From positions 29,519-93,518 of the forward strand of contig JBLMZW010000022.1 of the NCBI GenBank assembly GCA_050259035.1: 64,000 bases of DNA. The letters are read 5' to 3'. This document shows positions 51,394 to 58,840 of the stretch, piece after piece. Below the pieces are notes generated by a model. The model saw only the letters and a list, made by a program, of their open reading frames with translations, was not told the DNA's origin and did no database searches. This DNA comes from JBLMZW01 sp050259035. GTDB taxonomy: Bacteria > Bacillota > Syntrophomonadia > Syntrophomonadales > DTU052. Every line of letters starts with the position of its first letter. The stretch's first letter is position 1. The translations under genes were made by a program, and so were the position numbers.

Positions 51394-51914
51394 CGTTTGC
51401 CCCCCTTTTGTAACAGATAGCCGTCTATGCCAAAATCGCGTAAACGGTTACCTTTAGTACGAACCTCGTCGGCTAGCCGATAACGGTAATCTTTTATCTT
51501 TCGCCGCAACTCAGAGTCGGATGTTCCCATTATTTGAATCGCTAAAAGGGCGGCATTGGCTGCACCATTAATCGCCACGGTTGCTACAGGAATCCCCTTG
51601 GGCATTTGAACCATGGAATAGAGTGAATCTATCCCTGAGAGGGTAGAGGTCATCATCGGAACCCCGATTACCGGGACGGTGGTTTGAGCCGCTATTACCC
51701 CGGCCAAATGTGCGGCACCGCCGGCGCCAGCGATAATTACCTGCAAGCCCTTTTCTTCCGCGCTTTCGGCAAAAGCCGCAGTTTCGTTAGGAAGACGGTG
51801 GGCAGACAAAATCTCAACCTCAAAATCGATGTCAAATGATTTCAGAACGTCTGCTGCGTCTTTCATGACTGGAAGGTCAGAATCACTGCCCATGACTATC
51901 GCGACCCTAGCCAA
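51390..51914 (-). CDS. purE: 5-(carboxyamino)imidazole ribonucleotide mutase PurE
   Basis: 174 residues. Class I-like motifs: VAIVMGSDSDLPVMKDA, LSAHRLPNETAAFA, AGAGGAAHLAGVIAAQT, and SLYSMVQMPKGIPVAT. TTG 51914 is the start: TAGGAG lies 9 bases upstream, while the longer open frame runs back into the riboswitch. PurK does not follow, unlike in many class I operons. First gene of the run, about 60 bases after the riboswitch terminator. Confidence 0.94.
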   Translation of the reverse strand: MARVAIVMGSDSDLPVMKDAADVLKSFDIDFEVEILSAHRLPNETAAFAESAEEKGLQVIIAGAGGAAHLAGVIAAQTTVPVIGVPMMTSTLSGIDSLYSMVQMPKGIPVATVAINGAANAALLAIQIMGTSDSELRRKIKDYRYRLADEVRTKGNRLRDFGIDGYLLQKGGKR

Positions 51915-51930
51915 GATATCACTCCTATCA

Positions 51931-51987
51931 CAAAAATTATTAACCCGGACGGGTTGATTCGCAATCTGCGAAACCTCCCCGCCCGGG
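51931..51987 (-). terminator. Riboswitch-controlled terminator before purE
   Basis: The arms CCCGGACGGG (51944-51953) and CCCGCCCGGG (51978-51987) pair over 10 bp with one G-U, with an inner TTCGCA/TGCGAA hairpin. On the minus strand TTAATAATTTTTG follows. The 5' arm uses the GCCCGGG of the aptamer's conserved 3' side, so ligand binding and termination exclude each other. Confidence 0.9.
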
Positions 51988-52075
51988 CTTTTCCCCCATC
52001 GGTGTAGCGCAACAGCGCCTGTGCCACTCGGACCGGACCACCAATAGTGCGGAACCCTAGGCACACTTTCGCCAT
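51978..52075 (-). promoter_or_regulatory. ykkC-class riboswitch, probably the PRPP-sensing subtype
   Basis: Read on the minus strand, the RNA has CTAGGGTTCCG, then GGTCCGAG with a GGCACAGGCGC helix, and near its end GGGGGAAAAGCCCGGG, all ykkC core blocks. ykkC subtypes sense guanidine, ppGpp, PRPP or ADP-type ligands. Those before purine operons are the PRPP type, an ON switch that prevents termination. The overlap with the terminator fits that logic. No purine (xpt-type) aptamer is seen beside it. The subtype is inferred from gene context. Confidence 0.85.
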
Positions 52076-52095
52076 TTATCTTCAGTTCTAGCCTG

Positions 52096-52124
52096 ATATT
52101 AACAAACACCCATACACATGTCAA
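52096..52124 (-). promoter_or_regulatory. Promoter of the pur-his run
   Basis: On the minus strand a perfect TTGACA (52124-52119), a 17-base spacer and TAATAT (52101-52096) lie just before the riboswitch. This is the strongest sigma-A-type promoter noticed in the window. Confidence 0.88.
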
Positions 52125-52163
52125 CAAATCTCATTAACATGGAATAGCTTCGAACAATCTGTA

Positions 52164-52343
52164 TTAAACGTGATTATACAGGTTCTGGAGTCTTTCTCTT
52201 AGCTCACCTATTTCATATCTTAAATCTCGAAATTCGTCTATCATACCGCCAGTTGCCCGGTTCAATTTATCATCCATCTCAAATTCCAGGTCTTCTAACC
52301 GTTTAGCCAGGAGTGACGCCAGTGTTGTCGCCAGAGTATCCAT
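52164..52343 (-). CDS. Small coiled-coil protein, unknown
   Basis: About 59 residues with high charge: MDTLATTLASLLAKRLEDLE, then a heptad-like stretch ending LRYEIGELRERLQNL. It looks like a single coiled coil. ATG 52343 follows GGGGGG at 8 bases; a longer frame begins at 52397 or 52373 without a good site. It precedes the pur promoter on the same strand. No family recognised. Confidence 0.55.
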   Translation of the reverse strand: MDTLATTLASLLAKRLEDLEFEMDDKLNRATGGMIDEFRDLRYEIGELRERLQNLYNHV

Positions 52344-52485
52344 TAAGAAATCCCCCCATGTATTTAAATCCATTATGCCCGGTTTTGATCCCCGCAAACC
52401 GCCAGGATCGTAAGCTTAGGCCAGCAACAAATTCTCACTTAAATTGCTATGCTATATGCGGTATATATGGAATATATATTTATTA

Positions 52486-52494
52486 TGTTATAAT
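52486..52494 (+). promoter_or_regulatory. Extended -10 promoter of the small membrane protein
   Basis: TGTTATAAT matches TGnTATAAT about 33 bases before the TTG start at 52528. There is no good -35, and the surrounding DNA is a run of TATA-rich sequence. Confidence 0.5.
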
Positions 52495-52527
52495 TTATCC
52501 ATGTATGTTAATTGGGGGGTGTTGTAT

Positions 52528-52965
52528 TTGCCAGAGGTCCAGACACAGGCGGAACAGAAGCCAGCTATCGATGTAGCGGCGAAAATCGCTCAGGTCCAAA
52601 AAGCTCTGGGATTCATTGCTTATGGCCAATGGCTGGTTGGCTTAGCCCTGATAGTGTCACCGTTTCTACTGAAACAGGTAATTAAAGACCCCAGCGATAC
52701 CCTGGTATACATAGGATTGGGGCTTTTTTACCTGGCTTTTGGTTATGCCGCTGATCAAACCAAAAAGAATCTCGGGTTTGGTCCACTTTGTTTCAAAATG
52801 ACCGCCTATACTCAACTGGTTTTTGCCGTAATCGGTGCTGCTATGCTTTTACTCAACAATGTGCCGACTTATTTTTGGGCAATTCCTGTGACCTCATTGA
52901 TTTTTGGAGCCATTCCTTACTACGTCATTCAGCAGTTTAGAAAAATGACAAAGGGACAAGGCTAA
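52528..52965 (+). CDS. Small four-segment membrane protein, unknown
   Basis: 145 residues with a hydrophilic start (LPEVQTQAEQKPAIDVAAKI) and four membrane segments (around LVGLALIVSPFLL, LVYIGLGLFYLAFGYA, LVFAVIGAAMLLL, and FWAIPVTSLIFGAIPY). TTG 52528 has GGGGGG upstream at 8 bases. The ATG further upstream would add a doubtful prefix. Followed by a clear terminator. Function not recognised. Confidence 0.7.
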   Translation: MPEVQTQAEQKPAIDVAAKIAQVQKALGFIAYGQWLVGLALIVSPFLLKQVIKDPSDTLVYIGLGLFYLAFGYAADQTKKNLGFGPLCFKMTAYTQLVFAVIGAAMLLLNNVPTYFWAIPVTSLIFGAIPYYVIQQFRKMTKGQG

Positions 52966-53002
52966 TATCAGGCATACCGACTCATTAGCCAATAAAATGC
53001 CG

Positions 53003-53028
53003 CTGCCTCTAAAGAGGCAGTTTTTTTT
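53003..53028 (+). terminator. Intrinsic terminator after the small membrane protein
   Basis: CTGCCTCT and AGAGGCAG form an 8-bp stem with an AA loop, followed by eight T. It lies 37 bases past the stop codon. Confidence 0.92.
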
Positions 53029-53305
53029 CAAGTTATAGGGAAAAATCAAGCTTAATTTATAACAGGAAGACTTAAAAAAGAAGGGAATAATTAAATGGAC
53101 GGTTTTAGGTACCGTCAAGATATAACTGCCGGTTAAGTTCAAACAAGGACCAAGCCCTGTGCGATACAAAACTTAGTCCTTGAAGTCACTTTATATGTAG
53201 GTCTACCTTTAAGGATGCTAAACAATTCGGAAAGCATTTAAAAACATGCTGTAATGGCGACAGTCAGTACCTCTGTTTGATACAGACTAAATACTAGTTT
53301 AAACT
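53029..53305. other. Intergenic region with a possible IS3 transposase remnant
   Basis: No intact gene. A short plus-strand frame around 53125-53170 reads FKQGPSPVRYKT, then TAG, then SLK. This resembles the SPVQYRTQSL end of IS3-family transposases with the Q codon turned to a stop. The imperfect repeat AAGGACCAAG/CTTAGTCCTT is also present. Too little remains for a firm call. Confidence 0.3.
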
Positions 53306-53749
53306 CTATGACGATTCCTTAACCGCTTCAATAAAGGCATGCATAAGCCTATCTTTTGTAAAACTATGGCCAAGCCGTTTAATATGGTTATCCATGTGGA
53401 CAAATCCTCTTCTAGGTGTTTTCACAGTTGGTGTAAGATAATAACCTTCTTTAATATTCCAATGAATAATAATTAATCTTCGGTTTTTTACAGCTTTTGA
53501 ATAACCTTTAACATTCAAAAACCTTTCAAGTGAAGTTAATTTCGAAATATCGTTAGGTTTCTCTGAGTTGCACTTATCAAAAGCATCCAATACGGCCATG
53601 TACAATTCTTCATCAGTATAAGGGGCATTGATCTGTGAAACCACATCCAATGCTTTAGTTCCGTATATTTCAGATTCACCAGTTGGAATTATGATCAGAT
53701 TGTTTTTCTTGTCAATATAAACAAATACAGCTTTATAAGTAATTATAAT
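53306..53749 (-). CDS. Putative immunity protein for the RHS toxin (ATT start)
   Basis: About 147 residues, soluble, with a mixed alpha/beta composition. Features are YTDEELYMAVLDAF in the middle, SLERFLNVKGYSKAV, and HIKRLGHSFTKDRLMHAF near the end. An in-frame TTG exists at 53650, but 33 codons upstream remain open and protein-like (YKAVFVYIDKKNNLIIIPTG). No ATG, GTG or TTG is available at their start; GAGGTGAAGG directly precedes ATT 53749. It begins 13 bases after the toxin stop. The DEELYMAVL pattern recalls CdiI-type immunity proteins. Confidence 0.6.
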   Translation of the reverse strand: MIITYKAVFVYIDKKNNLIIIPTGESEIYGTKALDVVSQINAPYTDEELYMAVLDAFDKCNSEKPNDISKLTSLERFLNVKGYSKAVKNRRLIIIHWNIKEGYYLTPTVKTPRRGFVHMDNHIKRLGHSFTKDRLMHAFIEAVKESS

Positions 53750-53761
53750 CCTTCACCTCAA

Positions 53762-56700
53762 TCATTGAAAAATCTTTGTGGTCACCTGAATACCCATATT
53801 GGCGGCTTCAGTTATAGCATTGTTTATTTGTATCATCTGTTCAGCGGTCGCTCCCTTAGGAATTGCCAATTCCAGTATTCTTAGTGTTGATGAACTAACA
53901 TTCACTATAGTTTGACCCCAAGTGGCACCCTGAAACTTTTGTAGCTGGCTGGCATATTTTATTATCTGATTGTATATAGCATCCTTGCCTCGATATGATC
54001 TGGCAAAAATATCGAGTGATTTAATGCTAGTTATACTTTGCCTAATCCCATCGACTATTCGACCAGCTTTATCGATTACGGGAAAGTTGTTACCCCATCC
54101 ACCTAATGCTTCTTCAACTTTTTGTGCTCTTTCAAACGGTCTTAGTTTCCATACACTATCAATTCCTTTTAATATAATGGCTGAAGTGCCACCAAAAACC
54201 GCCGTTGCACCCGAGACAACGGTTCCTGTTGAAGCTAGGACACCTCCGGTGGTTAGATATGCTGCTCCTGCTCCACCTGTTAATCCTATTAATCCACCAG
54301 CAAGGGCTCCAGCTGTAATATTCTGCCAACGAACTTTTCCGTATTTATTATACGAATAAATTCCTCCAATTACCCCTCCTGCAACAACCCCCAAACCTCC
54401 AGTTACAAGCATAAAAACGTGTCCATCAGGATCAACATATATCATGGGGTTGTTGGCACAATATGTATACAGGTTCAGGCTTAGCGGGTTAGATACGTCA
54501 CCTTCCATGCTGTCCTTGGAGATGAATCTACCTGTTACCGGATCATAGTATCTGGCTCTCAGATAATACAACCCGGTTTCCGAATCATATATTTCACCCG
54601 CGTATTTGAATTCGTTGAATATCCCCTCTTCCTGGTTGGTTATATTCCCCCATTCATCGTATTCATATTTATTAATCTCAGCCCCGGTTTCGTCTACTAT
54701 TTGAACTACGTCGCCGTGCCCGTTATAAACATAATAATAAATCATTCCGGTCGCTTCTATTTTTGTTGCTAGCAACCGGTCCGGTCCCCAGAGGTAGGAT
54801 GCTATCTTGTTAGAGCCGTTGTATACAGCTATTACCCGAGTATTTTGGTCATAGGAGTAGTATTTCGTTCCATTAGGAGACACTTTTTTGACTCTAAGGC
54901 CAGAGGGTTCATATGTGAAGGTGGTGGTTTGTCCCCCTCTGGTAAACGTTTCCAACCTATCCCACGAATCAAATGATGAGATAACATTACCGGCAACTGG
55001 TTTTGGCTTTTCGCCATTTATCTGTAGTCTGTTTCCCCACGGGTCATATTGATATCTGGCTATTTCAGTTCCAGCCCGGTATATGGTTTCTAATCGGTTT
55101 AGCTCGTCATATCCATATACTGTTGTTCCCCGGGAATCGGTTACCTGAGTAATATTTCCGTTACTATCGTAATCATAACTGAATTGGGATAAAGTTGTCG
55201 TTCCGCTTTCATTAATTACGTTGGTTACGCGCCTTAGATTATCGTATTTAAATTCGGTCTTCGGAGCAGCCCCGGGGAGTGTTATGAACTTCAGCTTACC
55301 ATCGTTATAGTAGTCGTAGTCTGCAGCGGGAGCAGAAGTGTTTTTAGCAACAGCACCATCCAGTTGTACCTTGTCCAGCCTGGTTCGATCATAATCGTAG
55401 TGAACACCGAAGGTGCTGCCCGCATCAGTCATATCAAGTATTCTATTCAGATTATCATATTCTGTTATTATTGAGCCCAGACTTTTACCATCTATAATTG
55501 TTGTATTTCCGGTTACTCTTCCAAACCCGTCTCTTGTATAAGAGGTTGTCATTTCTGTAGTGGATACTGATTGTATTCCATAGTAATCATAACCATATGT
55601 AAGAGTAACATTGCCTCTGGTTTCAGTATCAACTCGGTTCAGATCATCATAATTATAGGATATCGCAGTTCCATTTGGCTTGGCTACTGTGCTCAGGAGG
55701 TCTATGTTATTCTTCATGTTGTATGTAGTTTTAAAATCACCAGTTTCTGTTTTATTCTGTATCCGACCTAATTCGTCATAATTATAGGTAGCACCCACTG
55801 AGTGTCCGCCATTCGAGGGAAGTTCAACCGATTGAAGTTTACCTAGTTTTGTATAAGTATATTGAGTTACCTGATTCCGAGGATCAGTCACGGTTAATAG
55901 TTGGTTGATTCTATCATACCCGAAATATGTACTTTGTCCCTTGGGGTCTGTATAGGTTGTAAGGTTGCCATTATTGTCATAGTCATAACTTTCAGATATA
56001 CCATAGCTATTTATGCCTATAACCCGGCCCCAACGGTCTTTCTGAGTTTCACACTCGTTAATTGTCCCTTCGTCGCCGGTTATGGTAGAGTTTATGGTCT
56101 TTCTGTCCCCCGGTAAGTATTTGGTTACATATTGGTTTTGGTAAGGATCAGTAATTAATTTGCAGTTACCCCAGGCATCATAGGCATAGTTTACTATATT
56201 ATTCATTGCATCTTGGGCCGATACTGGAAGGCAGTTACTGTCATAATCGTATTTTTGGGTGGTAATAGAAGATGGAGATTCATTCTTGCAGTTGTATACT
56301 ATTTCTTCTCGCAATTGTCCGTAGGCGTTATAGTAGCAGTCAGTCTTAGCATATAACGTTCCATTCTCTGTGGCATTACATTCAACCAGGGTAGCCTTCG
56401 CTCCGTTCCAGGTGGGATTTGAATAACTATAAGTTACGTTTTTAGTAATACCAGAAGTTCCAGTAGTGATTGCCGTTGTACGCCCAAGCTTATCATAATC
56501 ATAGGAAACTTGGAGACCGGTACTGTCAGTTACGGTGTGAAGAAGCCCTGAGAGTTTATAATAGGTTTTAGTGGTTGTTAGTTTACGGGAGGTTCCGTTG
56601 GTGTCAGTGTACGAATCCTCAATCTTGGTAGGATAGGCATTATTGTAACTGTCGCCGTAGGTAATTACCGACTCGGCTGTTTTTCCGTTTTCGAGTGTTT

Positions 56701-58819
56701 TGGTCACAGTCAAAGTATGTGTTGTATCATTTGGAACATAATTGGTTGTCTGATTTTCGGCATCGGTATATGACTTCAACCTTCCCACATTATCATAATC
56801 CCATAATTCCGTGCATTGTTGGCCTGAAGACTGATTCCAGCTTTTAGATGTAAGTAAATACTCGTTTCCTGTTATGGTATTTCCGTAGGAATACTCTGTT
56901 ATATGGCCGTCTTCGTCTGTACGAGATAAACCGCCCCAGTCGTTGTATTCATTAATGGTGGTGCTGGTTACCGAACCTGATCCCTCATCGATTGTAGTAA
57001 TCCGGGTGGGCTTATATTTAAAATCATCATTCTCATACTTGTATGAGATAGTTTTTGTTATATCACCATCAGTAATTTCGGTTTTTTGCAACTTTCCATA
57101 AAAATACGTGTTTGCACTAGTAAGGTTACCACTGGTGGTTTCGTTGGTAACCGTGCATTTATAATCTGCGGGAAACCCGCGTAACTCCCGAGCCCCCATC
57201 TCTCGATAATTACATGGACAATCATAATGAGTAACATTTCGTTGAGTTCCCGATACTAGGTCTTTATCATAACGCTTAGATATCCGGTAATCGCCAATTA
57301 AATAACCACCGGATTGACCCAGCCACGAATCATGCTTTTCAAATTCATAATAGGTTTCACTTAAGGGATACTTTACGGACTCTAATTGTAATACCTTCTG
57401 GGTTCCCCATAGCTCATCATTAAGAGGTTGACTGGGGCCTACATCCCCGTTATAGAAAAAGTCGTAGAATGAATCCACGAGTTCTTTATAAGAATATTCT
57501 ATAGTTTTCTTTTCTGTATTATCTGCCGCAATTTCTACTTGCTTTAACCTAGGAACGTGTCTAGTTATGTTTTCTCTGTCTCTAAAGGAAACACTATCTC
57601 TGGTATAAATGATTTTAATAAAATTACCGCCTGAGTTAACCGTCACTTCTATATTGCCAGAATCGTTTGCATAATCAGTGTATTGAAAGGATATTGTTCT
57701 ATTCAATGTGTCGGTTATGGTTATTAGCTTATTATCTCCATCGTATGTAAAAGTAATTACATTCCCTATCCTATCGGTTATTGTTTCCAAACAGCCACTG
57801 TTGTAAAAGAGATACTGTTTTCCCTGGGGGTCAGTGAATTTATATTTTGGATTTGTTGTACCTATTTTTTCGAATTTTATATTCTTTTCCGGATAATCTC
57901 TGAGGGTTTTCTTAGTCGTATTTGCCTGCCATGCTTGGCCTTGTCCGTTATGATAGACTAACGTCGTACCATTACCATTATCGTAATTTTCAACATATGG
58001 GAATGCAAATTCCCATCCGGTTCCCAGGTGAGACTGTGAATATGTGAGATTACAGGTATTGTTGGTATAACTCTTAAAATAATAATATCTACCTTCGTCA
58101 CCGGCTTCGTATTGATACACCGTATACCCGCTATCCTCCAATAGATACTCCCATTGATCTGCCCTTAAAACCACGGGAGTGGTTCCTCCGTTGTTAAATG
58201 CTACACAATTATTTTGGAAGTATAATCTTTCCTCTTCATCCAGTTGACCCCAACTTTTCGGGCCTACCACTCTTGAACAGCGTTTTCCCATTACTGCCTG
58301 ATTAGAGGAAAAAACCCGGCCTATAGTTAAGTCAAAACCGTCTTTGCCAGGCAGGGTTAAGTCGGTTTGCATTAAATTTAGTTGTCCCGATGGTAGATCA
58401 ACATTTTCCTGACTGAGAGATCGGTCTGAAAGGTCGGCCCTATCACTCTGGTTAATTGAGGTAAGACATTTATCGTTTACCTCAGCCATTTTTTGCTGCA
58501 GAATGCCTTCAAAAACATCGGTGCCGGTCTCCGTTATGCTTACATTTTCTGTTTTAGTAGAAGAATCAGTGGCATCAGGTGTTTCCGACTCTTTTTCCGA
58601 GCTAGTTGTCTCATCCTCGTTTCCCTCCACTGGTTGCTGTTCATCGATTGGGGTTGTTTCATCGTTTGTATTTTGAATTGTTTCACCGGTATTGTTGGAA
58701 GTAACCTCGGCTAAAATAGGGCTGGTGATATTGGTTGGGACAGTAATACCGGCAATTAAACTTAATATCATAATTCCCGTTAGGAAGATTGAAAGGCTTT
58801 TCTTCGTTAATTTTCGCAT
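53762..58819 (-). CDS. RHS/YD-repeat surface protein with CdiA_C-like nuclease toxin tip
   Basis: 1,685 residues. It has a signal peptide (SIFLTGIMILSLIAG), a Thr/Glu-rich linker, an N-terminal region with LPSGQLNLMQTDLTLPG, and dozens of YD repeats. The RHS core is YYLRARYYDPVTGRF (about residue 1425), ending in NPMIYVDPDGH. A Gly-rich hydrophobic segment follows, then about 150 unique residues. In these, NFPVID with a following TSIKSLDI matches a PD-(D/E)xK-like CDI nuclease class, and LELAIPKGATAEQ fits its end. ATG 58819 follows AAAGGAG. A cell-contact toxin delivered by a Gram-positive export route is inferred. Confidence 0.85.
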   Translation of the reverse strand: MRKLTKKSLSIFLTGIMILSLIAGITVPTNITSPILAEVTSNNTGETIQNTNDETTPIDEQQPVEGNEDETTSSEKESETPDATDSSTKTENVSITETGTDVFEGILQQKMAEVNDKCLTSINQSDRADLSDRSLSQENVDLPSGQLNLMQTDLTLPGKDGFDLTIGRVFSSNQAVMGKRCSRVVGPKSWGQLDEEERLYFQNNCVAFNNGGTTPVVLRADQWEYLLEDSGYTVYQYEAGDEGRYYYFKSYTNNTCNLTYSQSHLGTGWEFAFPYVENYDNGNGTTLVYHNGQGQAWQANTTKKTLRDYPEKNIKFEKIGTTNPKYKFTDPQGKQYLFYNSGCLETITDRIGNVITFTYDGDNKLITITDTLNRTISFQYTDYANDSGNIEVTVNSGGNFIKIIYTRDSVSFRDRENITRHVPRLKQVEIAADNTEKKTIEYSYKELVDSFYDFFYNGDVGPSQPLNDELWGTQKVLQLESVKYPLSETYYEFEKHDSWLGQSGGYLIGDYRISKRYDKDLVSGTQRNVTHYDCPCNYREMGARELRGFPADYKCTVTNETTSGNLTSANTYFYGKLQKTEITDGDITKTISYKYENDDFKYKPTRITTIDEGSGSVTSTTINEYNDWGGLSRTDEDGHITEYSYGNTITGNEYLLTSKSWNQSSGQQCTELWDYDNVGRLKSYTDAENQTTNYVPNDTTHTLTVTKTLENGKTAESVITYGDSYNNAYPTKIEDSYTDTNGTSRKLTTTKTYYKLSGLLHTVTDSTGLQVSYDYDKLGRTTAITTGTSGITKNVTYSYSNPTWNGAKATLVECNATENGTLYAKTDCYYNAYGQLREEIVYNCKNESPSSITTQKYDYDSNCLPVSAQDAMNNIVNYAYDAWGNCKLITDPYQNQYVTKYLPGDRKTINSTITGDEGTINECETQKDRWGRVIGINSYGISESYDYDNNGNLTTYTDPKGQSTYFGYDRINQLLTVTDPRNQVTQYTYTKLGKLQSVELPSNGGHSVGATYNYDELGRIQNKTETGDFKTTYNMKNNIDLLSTVAKPNGTAISYNYDDLNRVDTETRGNVTLTYGYDYYGIQSVSTTEMTTSYTRDGFGRVTGNTTIIDGKSLGSIITEYDNLNRILDMTDAGSTFGVHYDYDRTRLDKVQLDGAVAKNTSAPAADYDYYNDGKLKFITLPGAAPKTEFKYDNLRRVTNVINESGTTTLSQFSYDYDSNGNITQVTDSRGTTVYGYDELNRLETIYRAGTEIARYQYDPWGNRLQINGEKPKPVAGNVISSFDSWDRLETFTRGGQTTTFTYEPSGLRVKKVSPNGTKYYSYDQNTRVIAVYNGSNKIASYLWGPDRLLATKIEATGMIYYYVYNGHGDVVQIVDETGAEINKYEYDEWGNITNQEEGIFNEFKYAGEIYDSETGLYYLRARYYDPVTGRFISKDSMEGDVSNPLSLNLYTYCANNPMIYVDPDGHVFMLVTGGLGVVAGGVIGGIYSYNKYGKVRWQNITAGALAGGLIGLTGGAGAAYLTTGGVLASTGTVVSGATAVFGGTSAIILKGIDSVWKLRPFERAQKVEEALGGWGNNFPVIDKAGRIVDGIRQSITSIKSLDIFARSYRGKDAIYNQIIKYASQLQKFQGATWGQTIVNVSSSTLRILELAIPKGATAEQMIQINNAITEAANMGIQVTTKIFQ

Positions 58820-58840
58820 TATGCCGCTCCTTTCCTTCAT

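Noticed and set aside
51931..52124. Guanine (xpt-type) riboswitch in tandem with the ykkC element
   Set aside because: No TATA(A/G)T...GTCTAC core is found; only one aptamer fits between promoter and purE.
51915..52127. N-terminal extension of purE through the leader
   Set aside because: It translates the riboswitch and terminator; the TTG at 51914 has a proper ribosome binding site.
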